Source: an uncultured Coriobacteriaceae bacterium (GTDB lineage: Bacteria > Actinomycetota > Coriobacteriia > Coriobacteriales > Atopobiaceae). Taken from it: DNA of 64,000 nt. The stretch is taken from positions 97,252 through 161,251 of the forward strand of contig CADAAU010000006.1 in NCBI GenBank assembly GCA_902786015.1, read 5' to 3'. The notes below the pieces were generated by a model. The model had not been told where the DNA came from, did no database searches, and worked only from the letters and a program-made list of their open reading frames with translations. The stretch's first letter is position 1, and each line of letters begins with the position of its first letter. This document shows, piece by piece, positions 26,437 through 33,762 of this stretch. Made by a program: the position numbers and the translations under genes.

Positions 26437-29349
26437 CTACGCAATCGAGAGGATGGCAATCACGATCGCCGCGGTGCCCGTGACGGGGTTGGTGCGAATG
26501 TGCCTCATCAAGCAGCTGGCAACAGATCCGTTAGGCAGCACCTCGTCAAAGAAGACGCGACTCCCCTTGCTGTTGCAACACTCCAGCGCATGCCCTCTAA
26601 AAAAGGACTCCGCCGCCATTGGAACCGCACTTGGAGCCGAAGGTGCATAGGAAAGGCTCGGCCAGAAGTTGCGCTTCATGAAGTCACGGAACGACTGGTT
26701 GGTGCGCACGAATCGCACCGCTTCGTCCGAGACCTCCATAACGGCCATAGGCACGGTACTAAAGGCGTTCGGCATCGTTTTGTCATCTTCGCTAATAACA
26801 ACGGACAAGTCATGCAGGTTAACCTTACCTATGCCCTCAAAGTAATCGGACTCTTCTGGGTTCTCGTAGGCAATCTGGATTCCCTTCCGATTCCGTTCGG
26901 CTATCTCGCTCAGCGATATTGCCTTGCAGTAGTAGTAACCCTGCAGCTTGGAACAGCCGATCTCGCGCAGGAAACGCACCTGGTCCTCGGTCTCCACGCC
27001 TTCACAGATAGTGTCTACGCCCATCGCGGTGGCCATTCTCATAAGGTCCACGAGGACGATCTTGCTGTTCCTGCCCTCATCGAGCCTGCGCATGAAGCTC
27101 ATATCGAACTTGATGAGGTCGAACTCAATACTTTGGAGGAAGTCGAGGGATGAGTAGCCGCTCCCAAAGTCGTCGATCCACACCGGGAATCCCAGATTTC
27201 GGAAGCGCTCGATCTGTCCCTTCATGAAATCGAAGTCTCTGCCAATGACGCTTTCGGTAATCTCGATCGTAATCATGTTGTGCGCGATCCCAGCAGCATC
27301 AACCCTCGCGCATGTCTCCTCCACGATGTCGCACGAGTCAAAGTCGGAACGAGACAGGTTGATGGAGTGAGGCACTACGGTTAGACCCATCTCTTGCTGA
27401 GACTTCATCTTGAGCAGCGCCTGATTAAGAACGTAGAGGTCCAGGCGATGGATGAGGCCCGCCCCCTCGAGCGCCGGAATAAAATCGCCTGGCGATATGA
27501 AACCCTTGTTGGGATCAAACCAGCGCGAAAGCGCCTCCTCGTCGCACACCTTTCCGCTCACGGCACGCACGATGGGCTGGTAATAGACCTGAATCCATTG
27601 CTTTTCGAGCGCCTCGTCAAAATGGCTGATTACGTAGCGGAGCACATCGAGCTGCTGCTTCATGCTCATCTCGAAATAGGAGAAGCCCGAGAGGTACGAG
27701 CCGCGACGCTGGTCGCAGGCATACTTGGCACGATCACAAGCAACACTCACGTCAACGTTGCCCAAATCGTTTCGATAGATGCCCACGCTTATCGGCACGG
27801 CCTTTCCGCAATTGGCGTGCTTGCAGTCCTCGAGTACGGCCCAAAGCCGCTCTTCCAGGTTTTCTTCGTCGCTTACCGCAGCAAAGTGGTCTTGTCCAAA
27901 GCGACCCGTCAACCTCGAGCCAAAGTGGCGAGCAAGAATGTGCGCCACGTCCGCAATGAGCCTGTCGCCTTCGTCAAAGCCGAACTGACGGTTGTAATGC
28001 TTCATGCCCCCAAGGTTGAAGTAGAGCATGACGGGATGCTTTCCGCACGCGACCAACCGATTGCGCTCCTCAAGCGCAAGCTCAAAGAAATGTCGCTGAT
28101 TGGGCAGGCCCGTAAGATCGTCGGTATTAATCCGACGATTGAGGTCGTCGAAGTCCTCTTGAATCTGGTCGCGCATCCTTCTGAAGGCAGTCGTGAGGGC
28201 ACCCACCTCGTCATTGCTCCTATAGTTGAGCTCCACGTCATAATCTGCGTCCGCCAACCGTTGCGATGCGGCGGTCAGGCGCTTGAGCGGGTCGGTAAGG
28301 CGACCCATAACCAAGAAGCCCAGCAAGGCAATGGCCAACACCACGGTAATCGCGATTGGCAGGATTGTGTGTGTCAGCGCCCGGGAAGACGCGTTGATCT
28401 CTTCCATCGAGGCAACGACCACGAGCTTCATACCCGTGGAGAGCGTCGTGAAGGACATCTGACGATCGATGCCTGTAGAGCTCTTATAGCGTATTAGCAT
28501 GCCCGCGCTGTCATCGCGCTTGAAAACTTCGCTGTCGATCGACGAGGCAAGCGTGCTGCCCATATTGAGCTCCGGATGATAGATTACGGTTCCGTCCGCA
28601 TTGAGCAAGCAGGCAAAGCCCGTATCATACACATGGATGGAGCTCACGAGCTTAACGATGGTATCCAGCGGGATGTCCATTCCCAACAGCCCGATAAAGG
28701 TCCCCGACTTGTAGATGGGAACGACGTAGGAGCATATGAGCATCTCGTTGAGCGACGTGGCGGGGAATGGCCCGATCCACGACGGACGGCCTCGCTGAAT
28801 GGGCAAGAAATACCAAGCAGAGTGAGCGGGATCGTTTGGATCGAGCTTCCGCCTATCAAAGGGTTCCTGTTCGGTGAAGCCCGTCCGCCCCACGTGTGAA
28901 TAGTAAAAACCGCGCTCCGTGGTACTGAGGTCGGGGCTGATCGAGAAATAGTAGGTTTCGACGCCATGCGTGTGTTCGGCCACTGCGGCAATCTCGACTT
29001 GTATGCGTTTGGAGAACTCGTTCAAATAGGAATCGAGCTCGGCGGTCTGTTCGGGCGTTCTGTGATCGGGGCTGGGTTGAGTCCCAATAGCCCCGCAGCG
29101 CGACAGCTTCGCGCTGTCCAGCGAGTCGGTCGTCAAGTTGGCGACCATCTCGACGGAGCGTGCGATGCCCGTCGCATACTCCTCTAAGGACTTGCTGGTG
29201 TCCTGAGCGAGCAAATCCATCATCTCGACCGAGCGCCGGTCGTTCTCGGTTTGAACAATAGTGAAGCTCACCAAATACACGCACAAAATGGCCAGAAGAA
29301 TCTCGATGATCGTGATCGCGGTTACCTTGTAGCGAATCGAATTCATCAT
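26437..29349 (-). CDS. dCACHE-HAMP-GGDEF(degenerate)-EAL membrane phosphodiesterase
   Basis: 970 aa. TM helix at ~10-30, a large extracytoplasmic dCACHE-like sensor (~40-320, with W-Y-F-L-P and L-L-G-M-D-I-P), a second TM at ~328-350, HAMP, GGDEF (~415-560), EAL (~590-830) and a PAS-like tail. The GGDEF signature is replaced by G-R-F-G-Q-D-H-F, so diguanylate cyclase activity is probably lost. The EAL site looks complete: E-A-L-S-R-W, Asn in N-L-S, E-I-T-E-S, D-D-F-G-S-G, Lys in I-K-F-D, E-G-V-E-T, and Gln-Gly. Expected action: cyclic-di-GMP hydrolysis controlled by an external ligand. It starts 21 bp after the substrate-binding lipoprotein gene, so the two are probably co-transcribed and the lipoprotein may deliver the ligand. 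ATG 29349 and 29346 are both near AAGAGG. Confidence 0.88.
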   Translation of the reverse strand: MMNSIRYKVTAITIIEILLAILCVYLVSFTIVQTENDRRSVEMMDLLAQDTSKSLEEYATGIARSVEMVANLTTDSLDSAKLSRCGAIGTQPSPDHRTPEQTAELDSYLNEFSKRIQVEIAAVAEHTHGVETYYFSISPDLSTTERGFYYSHVGRTGFTEQEPFDRRKLDPNDPAHSAWYFLPIQRGRPSWIGPFPATSLNEMLICSYVVPIYKSGTFIGLLGMDIPLDTIVKLVSSIHVYDTGFACLLNADGTVIYHPELNMGSTLASSIDSEVFKRDDSAGMLIRYKSSTGIDRQMSFTTLSTGMKLVVVASMEEINASSRALTHTILPIAITVVLAIALLGFLVMGRLTDPLKRLTAASQRLADADYDVELNYRSNDEVGALTTAFRRMRDQIQEDFDDLNRRINTDDLTGLPNQRHFFELALEERNRLVACGKHPVMLYFNLGGMKHYNRQFGFDEGDRLIADVAHILARHFGSRLTGRFGQDHFAAVSDEENLEERLWAVLEDCKHANCGKAVPISVGIYRNDLGNVDVSVACDRAKYACDQRRGSYLSGFSYFEMSMKQQLDVLRYVISHFDEALEKQWIQVYYQPIVRAVSGKVCDEEALSRWFDPNKGFISPGDFIPALEGAGLIHRLDLYVLNQALLKMKSQQEMGLTVVPHSINLSRSDFDSCDIVEETCARVDAAGIAHNMITIEITESVIGRDFDFMKGQIERFRNLGFPVWIDDFGSGYSSLDFLQSIEFDLIKFDMSFMRRLDEGRNSKIVLVDLMRMATAMGVDTICEGVETEDQVRFLREIGCSKLQGYYYCKAISLSEIAERNRKGIQIAYENPEESDYFEGIGKVNLHDLSVVISEDDKTMPNAFSTVPMAVMEVSDEAVRFVRTNQSFRDFMKRNFWPSLSYAPSAPSAVPMAAESFFRGHALECCNSKGSRVFFDEVLPNGSVASCLMRHIRTNPVTGTAAIVIAILSIA

Positions 29350-29370
29350 CCTCTTCTTGAGCCGTGATTC

Positions 29371-31023
29371 TTAGCCGACTGACATAGCATGATACACGTT
29401 TTTGACCGATCCGTTCCACGCATGTTGGAAGTCCACAAGTCGTTCGGACGTTACGTACAGGCGTGTTCGAGAGAAGAGAGGAACCCAGGCGGCGTCTTCC
29501 TGCACGATGATTCGCTCCAAGTCCTGGTATTCCTCCAAGCGCTTTGCAGGGTCGGTTATCGTGCGCGCGTCTCGCACACGACCCATGATGTCGTTCTTTG
29601 GATAGCAGAGGCTACGGAACAAGGTGTTTTCTGTACTGCCGAAGAAGGTGTATATGTAGTTGTCGGGATCGTTGTAGTCTGCAGTCCAAGTAGCCGTGTA
29701 GCAGGCGAGCTTTCCACCCTTGCGAAGACTCATGAACTCGTCTTCGTCGATGACCTTTACGCTCGCGTTTATGCCAAGGGCCTTCCACATGTCCACGGCA
29801 TGCTCTGCCAGCGTCATCTCTGCCTGCGTGGAAGACGACTTGACCGAGAAGGTGAGGTCGAAACCTTTTTCGTACCCGGCTTCGGCCAGCAAACTTTTTG
29901 CCTGGCTTACGTCGTAGGGAATCGCAGGCAAATCGGGGTTAAAGCCATAGAGCCCATGCGAGAAGATGCCGTTCTCCACAGAGCCACGACCGCTGTAGAC
30001 AATGTCGAGCAAGGCCGCACGATCGAGCGACAGCTGCAAGGCCTTACGTACGCGCGCATCATTGAGTGGAGTCACGGACTCGTTGAGTGCAATGTAGGAG
30101 ATGCCAATCTGCGGAACTTCCTCGATTCTGCTTTGGTAGATGTCCCCATGAATAAAGAACTCGGCAGAGCTTCCCTGATCATCCAAGTCGAGGATGTCCA
30201 GTTTGCCCTTTTCGAACATCATCCGTATTTCCTCCGCGTCTGTAATAAAGCGCAGGTCGAGCCCTGCGTTCTTGGGCAAGCCATCCCAGCAGGACTCGTT
30301 GGGCACGAGCGTCATGCCCTTGCCAGGCTCCCATTCTTTAAGAACGTATGGACCGGTGCCGATTGTGCTGGTCGGGTCCACGCCAAAGCGATCGCCTGCC
30401 GCAGTGGTCGTCTCCTCGTCCATAATGGAGGCTCCCGGCATGGAGAGGCAGGCAAGAAAAGCCTCGAAGGGCTGCTCGAGCGTTATGGAGAAGTCGGAGT
30501 CGCTGAGCACTTTGAAGCCTTCGAGCTCTTTTGCCTTGCCCTCCGCGAGCGCACCGGCACCGTAGATGTTCTGGACGATGTCTTGGTTGCATGAGTCGGG
30601 ATGGGTCAGCAGGCGCGTAAAAGAGTAGAGCACGTCCGACGACGTCAGCGCGGCACCATTGCTAAAGGTAACGCCCTCGCGCAGATGGAAGGTGTAGGTC
30701 TTGCCGTCCTCCGACTTTTCCCAAGACTTGGCCAGCGAGGGCATAACCTTTACGCTGCCACTTTCGTCAGCCTTCATCTCGACCAAACGGTCGAACACGT
30801 TCGTGGCAATGGTGTAGTGGATGGAAGTGCATTGGAAGTCCACCGTGTCGGGCTCCTCCTCGATGGCAACGAGGAACTTCGAGGTGTCGAGGTTCTGCTG
30901 CGCGGGCTGAGTTGATATGGAAGACGATTCCTTGCCGCCGCAGGCAGTGCAGAGAAGGGTTACGACAAGCAGTAAAAGCGTTACCAACAGCGTTTGTGCC
31001 CGAAGATTGTGCCGACCGCCCAT
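29371..31023 (-). CDS. peptide/nickel-type ABC substrate-binding lipoprotein (SBP_bac_5)
   Basis: A 550-aa lipoprotein. ATG 31023 follows AAGGTGGG at six bases and opens a Leu/Val-rich signal with lipobox L-C-T-A-C; the longer frame start is unlikely. The mature part shows OppA/DppA hallmarks: E-P-D-T-V-D-F, L-A-K-S-W-E-K-S-E-D-G-K-T-Y-T-F, V-T-F-S-N-G, the G-T-G-P-Y motif, and R-K-A-L-Q-L-S-L-D-R near the middle. No permease or ATPase gene is nearby; the only partner is the EAL sensor gene downstream. It could therefore act as a ligand-binding partner of that sensor rather than in uptake. That is inference from gene order alone. Confidence 0.88.
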   Translation of the reverse strand: MGGRHNLRAQTLLVTLLLLVVTLLCTACGGKESSSISTQPAQQNLDTSKFLVAIEEEPDTVDFQCTSIHYTIATNVFDRLVEMKADESGSVKVMPSLAKSWEKSEDGKTYTFHLREGVTFSNGAALTSSDVLYSFTRLLTHPDSCNQDIVQNIYGAGALAEGKAKELEGFKVLSDSDFSITLEQPFEAFLACLSMPGASIMDEETTTAAGDRFGVDPTSTIGTGPYVLKEWEPGKGMTLVPNESCWDGLPKNAGLDLRFITDAEEIRMMFEKGKLDILDLDDQGSSAEFFIHGDIYQSRIEEVPQIGISYIALNESVTPLNDARVRKALQLSLDRAALLDIVYSGRGSVENGIFSHGLYGFNPDLPAIPYDVSQAKSLLAEAGYEKGFDLTFSVKSSSTQAEMTLAEHAVDMWKALGINASVKVIDEDEFMSLRKGGKLACYTATWTADYNDPDNYIYTFFGSTENTLFRSLCYPKNDIMGRVRDARTITDPAKRLEEYQDLERIIVQEDAAWVPLFSRTRLYVTSERLVDFQHAWNGSVKNVYHAMSVG

Positions 31024-31167
31024 AGCAAACCCACCTTCCAAGAAGCCCCTCATTTATAATAACATGACTATAAAGTATTCCCTTGGGAACAGTCGGCGAA
31101 TGGCGTCCGTATTCTCCCGTCTTCCGCGCAATCCTATGCGGCTGGTGGCCTGGGCAGTTTAGGCAGC

Positions 31168-31398
31168 GTGATGAGCCAGCGCGACTACGAGTCGCTCATG
31201 GAGACGGTGCGCGTCTACGAGAACCCTTACCTCAGGGACAAGCTCGACAGGGGCATGGCGCAGGTCACGACCTCATCGAGGTTGACGATGATTAAGGTGT
31301 TCGCCGACGACGCGTGGGACGACTACCTCTCGTGGGAGTCGGACAAGCCCACGCACCGAAGGATAAACACGCTGGTGAAGGACATCGACCGTCACCCG
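31168..31398 (+). pseudogene. truncated yefM-yoeB toxin-antitoxin fragment, fused in frame
   Basis: About 230 bp nearly identical to 52314..52543. It contains the C-terminal half of the YefM antitoxin (M-S-Q-R-D-Y-E-S-L-M-E-T) and the first ~35 codons of the YoeB toxin (M-I-K-V-F-A-D-D-A-W). One extra base relative to the intact locus (GTCACG versus GTACG) removes the antitoxin stop and joins both in one frame. The catalytic toxin half is missing. The only such fragment outside the right-hand island. Confidence 0.85.
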
Positions 31399-31526
31399 AA
31401 AGGACTGGCCCCGAAGGAGTTCCGGAACCAGTCCCTATGTGCGTCATGCGCCGCTTATCGGCCTACCCAAGAACTGGATCGCAGTTCAGATGGGGAGAGG
31501 GGCCAACATGTAGATCTACAGCGTCG

Positions 31527-31834
31527 CTACTTCGTCACGCACGCTGCCCTGGAGCCGTCGTACCCGCGGGGCACCTGGCCCTGCGGCAACACCTGCACGT
31601 CAATGGCCTCGGCTCGACTGCCCAGCCCCGTGGTGCCGGCGTTCTCGCCGTCGTGAGCCCACCCCAGCCAGCCGAAGGACTGACTGTGCACGCGATACCA
31701 GACGGAGAAGCCCCTCGCCATGTCGCCAGTGAGGGAGACCCGCACGGCCTCCAGGCGGCGCGCCTGGCCATCGGTGCCGGCCATGCCGCCGTCGGAGGCG
31801 GCGGGCATCCAGCCGATCCCCTGGGCGTGGACCT
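31527..31834 (-). pseudogene. ChW-repeat C-terminal remnant
   Basis: Roughly 100 codons with two ChW repeats (G-W-L-G-W-A-H-D-G, A-G-T-T-G-L-G-S-R-A-E-A and D-G-Q-A-R-R-L-E-A-V) ending in a normal stop. The frame closes upstream at a TAG near 31837, so this is the 3' end of a lost third surface protein like the two giants. Its sequence differs clearly from the ChW region of 12055..23682. Confidence 0.75.
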
Positions 31835-31917
31835 AGGACAAACGAATGAATTTTGAATGGCGTTCGATTTAGCCCAGAGTCGGCCTCGGCCCGCGCGAAC
31901 TCCCGCCTACCTTCCCA

Positions 31918-32915
31918 CTATGACCCCGCGTCGTCGTCCCAGACGAGGCGGGGCTTCCTCTTGGAGTAGGCGGCCTTGAGGTTGTCGTATTGAGCGCCTG
32001 CGGTGTCGAAGGCATGGATAATCTCGTGGCCGATGATGTTGCATACGCCACCGAGCTTCTCCTCAAAGGACCAGTCCGCATCGTAGAAGTCACCGCCACA
32101 GGCACCCTCATTGATGTTGATGGAGTTCTCCGTGGGAATATAGGCTGCACCGAACGAGCTGTATTGAAGCTCGTCGTCCCACTGCGTGCCGTCATTCTTT
32201 AGGTGGAGCTTTGCGACATTCTTTGCTTTGTTGAAGTCGCTTATCGTCTTCCAAGCCTCGAATACGGTTCCGCCCTCCTCAGGGGACTTTATCTTGATGG
32301 CCGAGAAGTCGGGCAGCTCGTCGGGATAGCAGATATGGAGCTTCATGGTGTCGAGCTTCTCGATAGCGGCAGCTCGCGTTTCCTCCGATAGCCAGTTCTC
32401 CTCGTTGAGCATTTCCCGCTAGGTGTCTAGCATCATATGAGTAATGTCGGTTATTTGGACCTTGATATCGGGATTGAAGCAGTATTCAACGAAGAGCTTG
32501 TCAATCATGCCGGGAATCATTTCGTATGCCGTGTCCAATGCGTACTGGTCGTTTGCCGGCACGCTGTTGGTTCCGGTTACGGGTGCATAGAACTCGGCTT
32601 TCTTCTCGTACGTTTCCCTGTCGAGGTAATCGACAAAATTCTGGATGGTGCTGACGAGCACGCATGCCTTGATGTCCTCGATGTTCTCGTTTGTGTAGAG
32701 CTCATCATAGAGCTCAAGGACGTGCGGAATGGTGATCTGCACTTTACCGGACATGTCATAACCCAAGCCCTCATATATGCTGCGCATGGGAATATTCTTA
32801 AACAGCGAATCGAGCTCGTCACCCGTATGCTCGCCGTGTTTTACGCACTGCAGCCAAAGAGAGCTAAGCTCGCCAATAAAAGCGCCACCAATATGCCCGA
32901 GATGGGTCTCTTCAT
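31918..32915 (-). pseudogene. M13 (neprilysin/PepO-type) metallopeptidase pseudogene
   Basis: ATG 32915 follows GAAAGGAAGGAATC and encodes a lipoprotein signal ending L-F-G-C-S-A, then a stop. Downstream in another frame is M13 sequence (~32830..32419), interrupted by an in-frame TAG (32417..32419), and continuing with N-E-E-N-W-L and the zinc motif G-H-E-I-I-H-A-F-D-T-A-G-A-Q-Y-D. The protein stops soon after, without the downstream E-x-x-x-D zinc ligand region. So there is an N-terminal deletion or frameshift, an internal stop and a C-terminal truncation. Intact relatives are about 650-700 aa exported lipoprotein endopeptidases. Confidence 0.82.
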
Positions 32916-32958
32916 GATTCCTTCCTTTCCGGTGATGCACACATCTGTGAACGAGTCC

Positions 32959-33552
32959 TTATATCCTGCCTGCAGACATGCGCGCCCGCTTCTTGCGGTT
33001 GCGAATCGCATGCTGGAGAGCGATGAGTATGGCGATGATGGCGCTCTCATGCTCGGTGTTATAGATGTCGATGCAGTACTTGTCGTGGATCGAGACGGCC
33101 TTCTCGCTGATCACGGCGATGACCTGGCCATCCTCGTCATAGATTTGGAAGTTCCACGTAGCGAGCCTCCCGCGCAGCTGCCAGCCCAGCTCACTGATGT
33201 TGTAGACCTCGTTCACGACATGCAAAAGCTCGCTCGCAAACTCGAAGCTCGTTCCGTCGGCTAGCTTTACGATGTATAGGTCGCGCAGCGAAGGGATGAC
33301 CTTCTCGATATGTGCGACAGGCTTGCCGTCGGAGTCCACGATCTCGGTCTTGTCGTGGATCGAAACGGTTTTCCTCTCGCTATGGTACACAACGTTGCCG
33401 TCGCTGTCGGTTATGTCCGTCTTCATGCCGATCTTTATCACATCGGTGGAGAGGAACAACGAGCGAGCCGGCTCGCCGAAGCTTTCCACGTTGTACACGT
33501 TCGCCTTCTCTCCTTCTTCGCGATAGCGCAAGCGCTTAGAAAAGACTCCCAT
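32959..33552 (-). CDS. LURP-one-related / tubby C-terminal-like protein
   Basis: 197 aa, start ATG 33552 with AGGAGG. Repeated beta-strand units with T-D-I-T-D-S-D-G-N-V-V-Y, S-I-H-D-K and I-Y-D-E-D-G motifs match the LOR/DUF567 fold (YxjI-like), a beta-barrel related to tubby and phospholipid scramblase. The C-terminus is a short hydrophobic helix followed by K-K-R-A-R. Role in bacteria unclear; membrane association is suggested by relatives. Single gene upstream of the decayed peptidase on the same strand. Confidence 0.75.
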   Translation of the reverse strand: MGVFSKRLRYREEGEKANVYNVESFGEPARSLFLSTDVIKIGMKTDITDSDGNVVYHSERKTVSIHDKTEIVDSDGKPVAHIEKVIPSLRDLYIVKLADGTSFEFASELLHVVNEVYNISELGWQLRGRLATWNFQIYDEDGQVIAVISEKAVSIHDKYCIDIYNTEHESAIIAILIALQHAIRNRKKRARMSAGRI

Positions 33553-33714
33553 TTCAACCTCCTGTTAGTGAATAGCACTGCTTGGCGCCGCCTTTGCCCA
33601 AGAGCCCGATAACATTCTAAGATGATAGAAGATTAATACGCGACGCATACGGCAAGATAGCTTAGGTCACATACGCTAGACGTCCTTCCGCATAAACTGC
33701 ATGCACACATCGCA

Positions 33715-33745
33715 ATCGCGCACGGGTTCCGTGCCCGTGCGCGAT
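33715..33745 (-). terminator. 12-bp hairpin after the hydrolase-adenylase fusion
   Basis: ATCGCGCACGGG (33715..33726) and CCCGTGCGCGAT (33734..33745) pair perfectly around a 7-nt loop, 17 bp past the stop codon of the upstream gene. GC-rich and without T-tract, so the terminator role is tentative. Confidence 0.4.
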
Positions 33746-33762
33746 CGCGAGTTATATGGTCG

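Noticed and set aside
27394..28497. 367-codon plus-strand open frame
   Set aside because: Antisense to the GGDEF/EAL protein, whose catalytic motifs confirm the minus strand.
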